Source of the DNA: Candidatus Binatia bacterium
GTDB lineage: Bacteria; Desulfobacterota; Binatia; Bin18
Direction: 5' to 3'
NCBI GenBank assembly: GCA_022826945.1
Contig: JAJDTY010000006.1
Location: 1-48,987, forward strand
DNA: 48,987 nucleotides
Numbering within the stretch: position 1 is the stretch's first letter; each line of letters starts with the position of its first letter. The notes under the pieces were generated by a model. The model was not told the origin of the DNA. It searched no databases and saw nothing but the letters and a program-made list of their open reading frames with translations. Below are positions 7,898-15,412 of this stretch, piece by piece. A program made the translations under genes and the position numbers.

Positions 7898-8374
7898 ATG
7901 AAGAAAGTACATGTGCAAACAACCATTAATGGAGAAGAGACCGAGTTCCTGTGTGAACCGCGCCAGAGCCTGCTTGAAGTGCTGCGTGATGTTGTTGGCT
8001 ATACCGGCACGAAAGAAGGCTGCCTGACGGGTGACTGCGGTGCGTGCAGCGTCATCCTGGATGGACGGCCCACAGACTCCTGTCTCGTGCTCGGAGTTGA
8101 GGCCGAAGACAAAGAGATCACTACGGTCGAAGGCTTGGCCGACGGGGATACCCTGCATCCGCTCCAAAAGAAATTCCTGGAGCATGCCGCCCTCCAGTGC
8201 GGCATCTGCACCCCCGGTTTTTTAGTCACGTCCAAAGCGCTGTTGGACCGGAATCCCAACCCTACTGAGCATGAAATTCGTTACGCCCTGGCTGGCAATC
8301 TCTGCCGCTGCACGGGCTATGACAAGATCGTGAGAGCGGTGCAAGACGCCGCCGCTGAACTGCAAGGGAGGTAA
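7898..8374 (+). CDS. Mo-hydroxylase 2Fe-2S (small) subunit
   Basis: The 158-residue protein has the eight cysteines of the CoxS/XdhA family. A plant-ferredoxin-type cluster is bound by C42, C47, C50 and C62 (G-C-L-T-G-D-C-G-A-C), and a C-terminal helical-bundle cluster by C101, C104, C136 and C138 (C-G-I-C-T-P-G and C-R-C-T-G). Two [2Fe-2S] centres carry electrons from molybdenum to FAD. Only one such gene is present in this locus although two large subunits follow, so it may serve both. The large subunit begins 3 nt after its stop. Confidence 0.95.
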   Translation: MKKVHVQTTINGEETEFLCEPRQSLLEVLRDVVGYTGTKEGCLTGDCGACSVILDGRPTDSCLVLGVEAEDKEITTVEGLADGDTLHPLQKKFLEHAALQCGICTPGFLVTSKALLDRNPNPTEHEIRYALAGNLCRCTGYDKIVRAVQDAAAELQGR

Positions 8375-8377
8375 ATC

Positions 8378-10648
8378 ATGGCTGCCCAGCAAGAACATAA
8401 ATTCAAGGTCATCGGGACACGTCCGATTCGGCACGATGGGGTCGATAAAGTCACCGGTCGGGCACAGTATGGCGCCGATATCAGTCTGGCCGGCCTCTTG
8501 CACGGTAAGGTTCTGTGCAGCCCACACGCCCACGCCAGAATCAAATCGATCGACACCTCAGCGGCCGAGGCTCTGCCTGGGGTGAAAGCGGTCGTTACGG
8601 CCAAGGACTTTCCGGAGATTGGGCCCGGTATGGCGGCAATGGGAGAACTGCCGATCAACCCGCAGCATATATCCCTAAACTGCATGGCCCGCGACAAGGT
8701 CCTGTACGACGGACATGTGGTGGCCGCCGTCGCAGCCACCAGCCCGCATATCGCTGAGGAAGCCACAAAGCTGATCAAGGTTGACTATGAAGTCCTGCCG
8801 CACGTGCAGAACGTTGTTGAGGCCATGGATGATAAGGCCCCGATCCTGATCCCCGGCTTGGGCAAGGGCGATGATGGGGAGCCCACAGACACGAACGTCG
8901 CCAACCATATCCAGTTCGCGCGCGGTGACCTGGCCGAGGGCTTTGCCGCCGCCGAGGTGGTCATTGAGCGTGAGTTTGACACGTCCATGGTTCACCAGGG
9001 TTATATCGAGCCGCATAACGCCGTGGCCCAATACAGTTCGGACGGGCAGAGCACGATCTGGGTGAGTACCCAGGGCGCGTTTACGGCCCGGGATCAAACG
9101 GCTTTTATGCTCGACATGCCGCCGAGCAAGATCAAGGTGATTCCCGCGGAAATCGGGGGCGGTTTTGGCGGGAAGATTCCCATCTATTACGAGCCGATTG
9201 CGCTGGTGCTGTCAAAGCAGACGGGCAAGCCGGTCAAAATGGTTATGAAGCGTGCCGATGTGCTCAAAGCCACCGGACCGACCCCGGGTTCGCATATCAA
9301 GGTGAAGATGGGAGCGGACAAGAACGGCAAGATTACGGCTGCCGAAGTCTGGATGGCCTATGAAGCCGGTGGCTTTCCGGGATCCCCGGTTGGCGCAGGC
9401 TGTATGTGCGTTATTGCGCCGTATGACATCGAGAATCTCCAAATCGACGGCTACGACGTGTTGGTCAACAAGCCCAAGACCGCGGCCTACCGGGCTCCAG
9501 GCGCAACCAACGCGGCCATGGGCTCAGAGACGGTGATCGATGAACTCGCCGAAAAGCTCGGCATCGACCCATTGGAGTTCCGTCGCATCAACGGCGCCAA
9601 AGAGGGCACGGCGCAGCCCGCGGGTCCGAAGTTTGGCCAGATCGGTTTTCTTGAAACGCTCGAAGCCGCCAAAGATAGCGACCACTTCAAGTCCGAGCTG
9701 CCTCAGGTCGGAGGCCGCCGGGTTGGCCGGGGGCTGGCCTCGGGCTTCTGGTTTAACGCCGGTTTTCAGTCCAGCGCGACCGTCGCCATTAACACTGACG
9801 GCACCGCCAATGTGGTGACCGGTTCGACCGATATTGGTGGCACGCGGGCGTCTTGCGCCATGATTGCGGCGGAGGTGCTCTGCCTCAAGGCAGAAGAAGT
9901 CCACCCGGTCGTGGCCGATACCGAGTCCATTGGCCATACGGATATGACCGGCGGCAGCCGGGTTACCTTTGCCACGGGGACGGCTGTGTATGAAGCCGCT
10001 CAGGATGTACTGAATCAACTCAAGGAACGGGCGGCCAAATCCTGGAAGGTCGATGCGGATAAAGTCGTGTTTCAGGATGGTGTCTTCACCTGTACTGAGA
10101 ACGGTAACGAATCCATGACCCTCAAGGAGCTCGCCGGCAAGCTGCCACGGACCGGCGGTCCGGTTGCGGGTCGTGCGTCCGTCAACCCACGCGGTGTGGG
10201 GCCAGGCTTTGCAACCCATGTGGTTGACGTGGCTGTGGACGAGGAAACCGGCAAGGTGGACGTGCTGCGCTACACGGCTGTCCAGGACGTCGGAAGGGCC
10301 GTCCATCCCAGCTACGTGGAAGGCCAGATGCAGGGCGGCGTGGCCCAAGGGGTCGGCTGGGCGCTGAACGAGGAATACGTCTACGGCGAAGACGGACGTA
10401 TGCAGAACACTGGCTTCCTGGATTATCGGATGCCGACCTGTCTGGATTTGCCCATGATTGAAACCATTATGGTTGAAGTCCCGAACCCCGGTCATCCGGT
10501 GGGTGTGCGCGGTGTGGGCGAAGTGCCGATTGTTCCTCCGCCGGCTGCCATCGCCAACGCGATCTATAACGCAACCGGCGTGCGGCTGCTGGACCTGCCC
10601 ATGTCACCTCCGCGCGTGACCAAGGCGATCCTGGAGAAGAACGGGTAA
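8378..10648 (+). CDS. Mo-hydroxylase molybdopterin-binding large subunit, paralogue 1
   Basis: The 756-residue protein is of the xanthine dehydrogenase/CO dehydrogenase large-subunit family. The N-terminal a/b-hammerhead domain is at about 20-130. The Mo-binding core includes G-G-G-F-G-G-K near 261, A-Y-R-A-P-G-A near 370, and the terminal G-V-G-E-V-P-I-V-P-P-P near 712, which carries the presumed catalytic glutamate. The active-site loop is A-Y-R-A-P-G, not the A-Y-x-C-S-F-R of true form I CO dehydrogenase, so a CO oxidase is unlikely; a hydroxylase of an aromatic, heterocyclic or aldehyde substrate is more probable. The usual G-Q-G of the pterin-binding segment is D-I-G-G-T-R near 485. It is very similar over its whole length to the second large subunit at 11069. 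No signal sequence is present, so it is cytoplasmic. Confidence 0.92.
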   Translation: MAAQQEHKFKVIGTRPIRHDGVDKVTGRAQYGADISLAGLLHGKVLCSPHAHARIKSIDTSAAEALPGVKAVVTAKDFPEIGPGMAAMGELPINPQHISLNCMARDKVLYDGHVVAAVAATSPHIAEEATKLIKVDYEVLPHVQNVVEAMDDKAPILIPGLGKGDDGEPTDTNVANHIQFARGDLAEGFAAAEVVIEREFDTSMVHQGYIEPHNAVAQYSSDGQSTIWVSTQGAFTARDQTAFMLDMPPSKIKVIPAEIGGGFGGKIPIYYEPIALVLSKQTGKPVKMVMKRADVLKATGPTPGSHIKVKMGADKNGKITAAEVWMAYEAGGFPGSPVGAGCMCVIAPYDIENLQIDGYDVLVNKPKTAAYRAPGATNAAMGSETVIDELAEKLGIDPLEFRRINGAKEGTAQPAGPKFGQIGFLETLEAAKDSDHFKSELPQVGGRRVGRGLASGFWFNAGFQSSATVAINTDGTANVVTGSTDIGGTRASCAMIAAEVLCLKAEEVHPVVADTESIGHTDMTGGSRVTFATGTAVYEAAQDVLNQLKERAAKSWKVDADKVVFQDGVFTCTENGNESMTLKELAGKLPRTGGPVAGRASVNPRGVGPGFATHVVDVAVDEETGKVDVLRYTAVQDVGRAVHPSYVEGQMQGGVAQGVGWALNEEYVYGEDGRMQNTGFLDYRMPTCLDLPMIETIMVEVPNPGHPVGVRGVGEVPIVPPPAAIANAIYNATGVRLLDLPMSPPRVTKAILEKNG

Positions 10649-10659
10649 CAGAGAGACTA

Positions 10660-10724
10660 GGGATGGGGGGGTAGGGGTTAGAAAGACCGCTCCCCCAATC
10701 CCCAACACCTACCCTCCAATCCCC
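10660..10724. repeat. G-run/C-run intergenic tract with quadruplex potential
   Basis: Plus-strand G runs at 10660-10677 (G3, G7, G4) are followed by C runs at 10692-10724 (C5, C4, C3, C4) with AAT/AA-type spacers. The gap between large subunit 1 and the moaD-like gene consists almost entirely of this tract. A related C4-run tract is at 36576-36600. Confidence 0.55.
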
Positions 10725-10730
10725 AAGAAG

Positions 10731-10994
10731 ATGGCAACCGTCTATATCCCTTCGCTCCTGCGGAAACTCACCGGCGGCAAGGACCGCACGACTGCCTCCG
10801 GGAAAACAGTGGGGGAAATAGTCGAAGACCTTGAACGTCAGTTCCCCGGTTTTCGGAGCCGCGTAGTGGAGAATGGGGATCTGGTCGGCTCTATTGCGGT
10901 TTCGATCAACGGGGAGATCGGGACGGAAGGGTTGACCGAATCGGTTCCAGACGGAGGCGAAGTCCATTTCGTTCCAGCCATTGGAGGCGGATGA
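10731..10994 (+). CDS. moaD: MoaD/ThiS-family sulfur carrier protein
   Basis: The 87-residue protein has the beta-grasp pattern of MoaD: V-Y-I-P-S-L-L-R-K-L at the start, a helix V-G-E-I-V-E-D-L-E-R-Q-F-P-G-F, I-A-V-S-I-N-G-E-I and the terminal V-H-F-V-P-A-I-G-G-G. It ends in Gly-Gly as needed for adenylation and thiocarboxylate formation. MoaD supplies the dithiolene sulfurs of molybdopterin. The place between two paralogous molybdenum enzyme large subunits, away from other moa genes, suggests a dedicated copy for this enzyme system. A role as sulfur donor in another reaction is also possible. Confidence 0.85.
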   Translation: MATVYIPSLLRKLTGGKDRTTASGKTVGEIVEDLERQFPGFRSRVVENGDLVGSIAVSINGEIGTEGLTESVPDGGEVHFVPAIGGG

Positions 10995-11016
10995 GCCGCT
11001 CTTACGATAACTCTTG

Positions 11017-11051
11017 AACGGGGAAGGGTGCTACTGCTCTTCCCCGTTTTT
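11017..11051 (+). terminator. Rho-independent terminator/attenuator between moaD and large subunit 2
   Basis: AACGGGGAAG (11017-11026) pairs fully with CTTCCCCGTT (11039-11048) around a 12-nt loop, and a T run (11047-11051) follows. It lies in the 74-bp gap before large subunit 2, whose own Shine-Dalgarno follows immediately. Partial termination here would lower expression of the second large subunit. Confidence 0.75.
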
Positions 11052-11068
11052 ATGTACGGGAGGTGGAT

Positions 11069-13351
11069 ATGGAAGCCCAGCACGAGCGTCAGTTCAAGGT
11101 GATTGGCACCCGTCCCATTCGGCACGACGGTGTTGATAAAGTCACGGGGCGCGCCTGCTATGGAGCGGATATCACCCTGCCGGGCCTCCTGCACGGGAAA
11201 GTGCTGCGCAGTCCACATCCCCACGCGCGGATCAAATCAATCAAGACCGCCGAAGCGCAAGCCCTGCCAGGCGTCAAAGCGGTCATTACCGGAGCGGACT
11301 TTCCGGAGATTGAACCGGGGATGCTGCAAATCGGCGAGAACTTTGTCAATCCACGTCACTTGGCTACGAATATTATGGCCCGCGACAAAGCTCTGTACGA
11401 CGGCCATGCGGTCGCGGCCGTCGCGGCAACCAGCCCCCACGTTGCCGAGGAGGCGCTCAAGCTCATCAGAGTGGAGTACGAGCCGCTACCCTTTGTCCAA
11501 AACGTGCGCGAAGCCATGCGGGACGACGCAGTGATCCTCCACCCGGACCTGCGGACCGCCGGCGTCGATGCGGGGGAAGAGAAAGAAACCAATATCGCCA
11601 ACCATATCCAGTTTTCGCGGGGCGACCTCGCTGCCGGGTTGGCCGCAGCCGAGATTGTGATCGAACGCGAGTTTGATACCACTATGGTCCATCAGGGCTA
11701 TATCGAGCCGCATAACGCCGTGGCGCAGTATAACCAGGACGGTAAGGCAACGGTCTGGGTCAGCACTCAGGGGCCGTTTGCCGTACGCGAGCTGTGCGGC
11801 ACGATGATGCAAATGAACCGCGGGGATATCAAGGTCGTACCGGCCGAGATCGGGGGCGGCTTTGGCGGCAAGACTACGGTGTATTTGGAACCGGTGGCCC
11901 TGCTCCTGTCCAAACTCACCGGCCGACCCGTGAAAATGGTCATGTCTCGGAGCGAGGTGCTGCGCGCCACAGGCCCGACGCCAGGCTCGCATATTCGCGC
12001 CAAGATCGGCGTCAACACCGATGGCAAAATCACGGCCGCCGAACTCCAACTCTTATTTGAGGCGGGCGCCTTTCCCGGTTCACCCGTAGCGGCGGGGTGT
12101 ATGACCGTTCTGGCTCCTTACGACTTGGAAAACTTTCAGATCGACGGCTACGACGTTGTGCTGAACAAGCCCAAGACGTGTGCCTACCGCGCTCCCGGTG
12201 CCACCAACCCCGCTCTGGCGGCCGAAACGATTCTTGACGAACTGGCGGAAAAGCTGGGGCTTGATCCGCTCGAAATACGGCGCATCAATGGCGCCAAAGA
12301 AGGCACGGCCCAACCCGCCGGGCCTCAGTTCAAGCGGATCGGCTATCTCGAAACGGTTGAGGCGATTCACAACAGCGAGCACTATCAATCCCCACCGCCC
12401 CAGAGTGGAAACGGAAAACTCCGCGGACGGGGAGTGGCAACCGGCTTCTGGTTTAATGCCGCGTTTCAGTCGAGCGCCACGGTGAGTATTAACACCGACG
12501 GCAGCGCCAATGTGGTGACCGGCTCGCCCGATATCGGTGGTAGCCGGGCCTCGTGCGCTATGATTGCGGCTGAGGTATTGGGCCTCCGGGCGGAAGACAT
12601 GCACCCGGTTGTCGCAGACACGGAATCCATTGGCCATACCGATACGACCGGCGGCAGTCGGGTGACCTTCGCCACCGGTCTGGCCGTGTATGAGGCGGCC
12701 CAGGATGCCGTTGGGCAACTGAAGCAGCGGGCCGCTACGGTCTGGAAAGTCAAGCCGGAGGACGTCACCTACCAGGACGGGGTGCTCTCCTGTCTGACGA
12801 ATGGCCATGAATCCCTGAGCTTGAAGGAACTCGCACCCAAATTCCCCCGCTCCGGTGGTCCGGTTATGGGCCGCGCGTCTGTCCGGCCACGGGGGGTGGG
12901 GCCGGCCTTTGCCGCTCATGTGGTTGATGTGGAAGTCGATCCCGAGACCGGAAAAGTCGATATTCTCCGCTACACTGCCGCCCAAGATGTCGGCAAAGCC
13001 GTCCATCCCAGCTATGTCGAGGGACAGATTCAGGGCGGCGTGGCCCAAGGGGTCGGCTGGGCGCTCAACGAAGAGTATTTCTATGCTGAGGATGGGACCA
13101 TGCGGAATACCGGTTTTCTGGATTATCGCATGCCCACCTGTCTCGACCTGCCCATGATCGACACCATCCTGGTCGAAGTGGCCAATCCCGGCCATCCCAT
13201 CGGCATTCGCGGCGTCGGCGAGGTGCCGATCGTCCCGCCACCAGCCGCGATTGCCAATGCCATTTACCGGGCAACCGGGGTGCGGATGACCGAGCTGCCC
13301 ATGTCCCCGGCCAAAGTCGCAAAGGCCATTCTGGAGAAGAACGGGACGTAG
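11069..13351 (+). CDS. Mo-hydroxylase molybdopterin-binding large subunit, paralogue 2
   Basis: The 760-residue protein is a close paralogue of the large subunit at 8378, with long identical blocks throughout (for example G-T-R-P-I-R-H-D-G-V-D-K-V-T-G-R-A near the start). It has the same family motifs: G-G-G-F-G-G-K, A-Y-R-A-P-G-A, D-I-G-G-S-R and G-V-G-E-V-P. They differ in the segment after G-G-G-F-G-G-K (T-T-V-Y-L here, I-P-I-Y-Y in paralogue 1) and in other substrate-channel regions, consistent with different substrates. I chose ATG 11069 over GTG 11063, because the GTG overlaps the Shine-Dalgarno GGGAGG (11058-11063) and because the N-terminus then matches that of paralogue 1. There are no private FAD or iron-sulfur genes, so it probably shares those at 7014 and 7898. 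Confidence 0.92.
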   Translation: MEAQHERQFKVIGTRPIRHDGVDKVTGRACYGADITLPGLLHGKVLRSPHPHARIKSIKTAEAQALPGVKAVITGADFPEIEPGMLQIGENFVNPRHLATNIMARDKALYDGHAVAAVAATSPHVAEEALKLIRVEYEPLPFVQNVREAMRDDAVILHPDLRTAGVDAGEEKETNIANHIQFSRGDLAAGLAAAEIVIEREFDTTMVHQGYIEPHNAVAQYNQDGKATVWVSTQGPFAVRELCGTMMQMNRGDIKVVPAEIGGGFGGKTTVYLEPVALLLSKLTGRPVKMVMSRSEVLRATGPTPGSHIRAKIGVNTDGKITAAELQLLFEAGAFPGSPVAAGCMTVLAPYDLENFQIDGYDVVLNKPKTCAYRAPGATNPALAAETILDELAEKLGLDPLEIRRINGAKEGTAQPAGPQFKRIGYLETVEAIHNSEHYQSPPPQSGNGKLRGRGVATGFWFNAAFQSSATVSINTDGSANVVTGSPDIGGSRASCAMIAAEVLGLRAEDMHPVVADTESIGHTDTTGGSRVTFATGLAVYEAAQDAVGQLKQRAATVWKVKPEDVTYQDGVLSCLTNGHESLSLKELAPKFPRSGGPVMGRASVRPRGVGPAFAAHVVDVEVDPETGKVDILRYTAAQDVGKAVHPSYVEGQIQGGVAQGVGWALNEEYFYAEDGTMRNTGFLDYRMPTCLDLPMIDTILVEVANPGHPIGIRGVGEVPIVPPPAAIANAIYRATGVRMTELPMSPAKVAKAILEKNGT

Positions 13352-13377
13352 GAAAGCCCACTCGGCAAAGCAGCAAG

Positions 13378-13412
13378 CCGCAGGGGCGACACTCGTGACG
13401 CCCCTGCGGGGT
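13378..13412 (+). terminator. Strong hairpin after the Mo-hydroxylase operon
   Basis: CCGCAGGGGCG (13378-13388) pairs with CGCCCCTGCGG (13399-13409), with a further CAC/GTG pair inside the loop. Only two T residues follow (GGTT). It lies between large subunit 2 and the alpha/beta hydrolase start and probably ends or attenuates the operon. Confidence 0.6.
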
Positions 13413-13423
13413 TATCAGCACCC

Positions 13424-14248
13424 ATGTCCCAACCCCAGTCTCACTTTGTCACGATCAACGATCTCCGTCTGCACTACCTCGATTGGGGGACCGCAGGCAA
13501 GCGACCGTTTATTTTCTGTCATGGTGGGTCGGCCTATGCCCGCTGGTGGGACTTTATCGCGCCGGCCTTTACCGAGTCCTTTCGGGTGATCACTCCAGAC
13601 TGGCGGGGGCACGGCGAAAGCCAGCACGCGGAGCCGCCAGCCTATAGCACCCGGCACTATGTCGACGATCTTCACCAACTGGTCCACACCCTGGATATCA
13701 AACGCCACATACTGTTGGGCCATTCGATGGGCGGGCATAATACCCTCATCTATGCGGCAGAGCACGCCCAAGCGCTCGACGCCTTGATTCTTGTCGATAT
13801 CGAACCCGGCTATCCTGAAGCCGCAGTCAAACTCCTGCGCCGCATGGGAGAAAAACCAGCCCGAGCGTTTGACTCGTTTCAGGAGGCCATTGCGCGTTTC
13901 CGTGTCTTCCCGCGAGAGTCCTTTGTCTCGGAAGACAAGCTGCGTTACCTGGCTTCTTTTGCCTTTACCGAACTCCCAGACGGGAAATGGACGGCCAAGC
14001 TTGACCGCCGCACCCTTTTTCGAGAGCCCATTGACGGCTGGTCTTTATTACCGCGGATCAGCTGTCCCACACTGATTGTCAAGGCGCAGCATAGCCCGGT
14101 CCTCACACCGAGGAAACTGGAACGGATGTGTGCCGGTCTGCCCAACAGTCGCTGGGTCGAGGTGCCGAACACCTATCACCACGTCATGCTCGATAATCCG
14201 GACGGATTTATCAGCGCGGTCCACCAGTTTTTACACGAGGCGCTCTGA
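13424..14248 (+). CDS. Alpha/beta hydrolase
   Basis: The 274-residue protein has the alpha/beta-hydrolase fold: the oxyanion-hole F-C-H-G-G at about 31-35, W-R-G-H-G-E-S near 60-66, nucleophile elbow G-H-S-M-G-G with Ser101, and a C-terminal Y-H-H-V-M-L-D with the presumed catalytic histidine. At the usual acid position after strand 7 the sequence reads A-Q-H-S-P-V-L-T, where relatives often have H-S-D; the aspartate seems to be replaced by proline, and Asp/Glu residues near 125 (V-D-I-E-P) might substitute. It could hydrolyse an ester, lactone or C-C bond in a product of the molybdenum enzymes upstream, but the hairpin before it weakens the operon link. There is no signal peptide. Confidence 0.85.
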   Translation: MSQPQSHFVTINDLRLHYLDWGTAGKRPFIFCHGGSAYARWWDFIAPAFTESFRVITPDWRGHGESQHAEPPAYSTRHYVDDLHQLVHTLDIKRHILLGHSMGGHNTLIYAAEHAQALDALILVDIEPGYPEAAVKLLRRMGEKPARAFDSFQEAIARFRVFPRESFVSEDKLRYLASFAFTELPDGKWTAKLDRRTLFREPIDGWSLLPRISCPTLIVKAQHSPVLTPRKLERMCAGLPNSRWVEVPNTYHHVMLDNPDGFISAVHQFLHEAL

Positions 14249-14278
14249 GACCGCGTGGGGGGCAAGCGTATCTCCCAC

Positions 14279-14869
14279 TTACGGCTCGGTAATAAGTTCC
14301 AGAAACCCCTGCAGCATACGGTAGGTCAGGCCCCAGATCGTTTTCCCGCCGTAGAGGAGCGCGGGCACCTGAATGGTCGACCCGGTCTGAAGCTTGCGCT
14401 GGACGATCTGTTCCACACCGTCCTGTTGCATGAATGACAGCGGGACCCAAATGACATCCTGGACTTCAACCGGATCGAGTACCGGACTGGCGTCCCGAGA
14501 GACGAGATAGACAAACGGGGACACCACCATGCCAATCTGTTTGCCGCGCGCCGAGGCTTGCACCTCGGCCAGCCGGCCGAGGTATTCGCCATGCTCAGCA
14601 AGATCAATCCCCACCTCCTCATAGGTCTCGCGTTGGGTGGTGACAAGCAGATCAGGGTCTTCCGGCTCCTGACGCCCCCCAGGGAAGGCCATGTGTCCGG
14701 ACCAGGGATCGTGAGGATGGTGGGCACGGTGGATAAAAAACACATACACATCGTCAGGGCGGGGTTGCAGCAGCAGCGCAACCGCCGCCCGCATCGGCGC
14801 GTCAATATCGACCAGAGCGGGGTCATGCTTCGAGAGCCGGTCACGGATGTGCAAAATGCTGCTGTTCAT
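14279..14869 (-). CDS. Nudix hydrolase, CoA pyrophosphatase-like
   Basis: The 196-residue protein contains the Nudix box in the arrangement of CoA-type pyrophosphatases: F-P-G-G-R-Q-E-P-E-D at about 62-71, followed by T-Q-R-E-T-Y-E-E-V-G-I at 78-88, where the R-E-x-x-E-E residues bind the metal. A preceding G-H-M-A-F and the downstream S-P-F-V-Y-L also fit the NudL group, which cleaves CoA to phosphopantetheine and 3',5'-ADP. Substrate preference remains unproven. It is convergent with the alpha/beta hydrolase gene, with only 30 bp between them. Confidence 0.85.
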   Translation of the reverse strand: MNSSILHIRDRLSKHDPALVDIDAPMRAAVALLLQPRPDDVYVFFIHRAHHPHDPWSGHMAFPGGRQEPEDPDLLVTTQRETYEEVGIDLAEHGEYLGRLAEVQASARGKQIGMVVSPFVYLVSRDASPVLDPVEVQDVIWVPLSFMQQDGVEQIVQRKLQTGSTIQVPALLYGGKTIWGLTYRMLQGFLELITEP

Positions 14870-14897
14870 AACGAGTGCTGAATTTCACTCTCACTGC

Positions 14898-14934
14898 CTC
14901 AGACAATTCTCGGAGAGCGGTGCTCCTCTCTGAG
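14898..14934. terminator. Stem-loop between two minus-strand genes
   Basis: CTCAGA (14898-14903) pairs with TCTGAG (14929-14934), and an inner GAGC-GGT-GCTC hairpin (14915-14925) is nested within. It sits 44 bp downstream of the small minus-strand gene ending at 14979 and 29 bp upstream of the Nudix start. No T run is seen, so a terminator is only one reading. Confidence 0.35.
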
Positions 14935-14978
14935 ACAAGAAGGGCGAGCCCGAGAGCGAGGCGATTCGCGTGTTCCTC

Positions 14979-15215
14979 TTACTGGCGGGACGACTCTTCT
15001 TGATTGGCTTCTTTGACCGCATCAAGCACGGCGCCCGCGCGCTGAACATAAACCTGGACTTCGAGGATCTGATTGAGCAGGCGGCCAATATAGGTGCGAG
15101 CTTCTTCGGTTTGGGGACCGAGTCCTTTGACAAGCTGAGTAGCGGAACCTATCCCCTGGGTCGCCTGGGTGACGGCGCTTTCTATTTCGCCGAAGGTTTC
15201 TGAGTCAATAATCAT
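14979..15215 (-). CDS. Small hypothetical helical protein, 78 aa
   Basis: I recognise no family. The protein is predicted to be largely helical and soluble, with a hydrophilic, Glu/Gln-rich C-terminal tail. A heptad-like pattern (I-G-R-L-L-N-Q-I-L-E-V-Q-V-Y-V) suggests coiled-coil or oligomer formation. The start ATG at 15215 is preceded on the minus strand by AGAGAGGAC at ideal spacing, which supports translation and distinguishes it from the overlapping plus-strand ORF. Phasin-like helical proteins look similar, but the resemblance is not specific. Confidence 0.55.
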   Translation of the reverse strand: MIIDSETFGEIESAVTQATQGIGSATQLVKGLGPQTEEARTYIGRLLNQILEVQVYVQRAGAVLDAVKEANQEESSRQ

Positions 15216-15412
15216 GCGAGTCCTCTCTGCGCGCTTTAACCTCGTGACTCATCGTACAGGCATGCGTTCATCCCGGCAATGTATAGAGAGAACTCCCCCT
15301 TCGTCAATCCATTCGATCGCGCAGATTACCTGCAACGTCAATCTTGACAGCCGCGCTGTAGATGTCCAATACTCACATCTCCCTTGAGCGTTGGAATACA
15401 GGAGGGTTCGGC

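Noticed and set aside
9524..10495. Long minus-strand ORF inside the Mo-hydroxylase large subunit (with a similar one at 12080-13195)
   Set aside because: Both are antiphase shadows of the conserved coding strand with His/Gly-rich nonsense composition.
8378..13351. CO dehydrogenase (CODH) assignment for the first Mo-hydroxylase locus
   Set aside because: The A-Y-x-C-S-F-R active-site loop of form I CODH is missing; both large subunits read A-Y-R-A-P-G.
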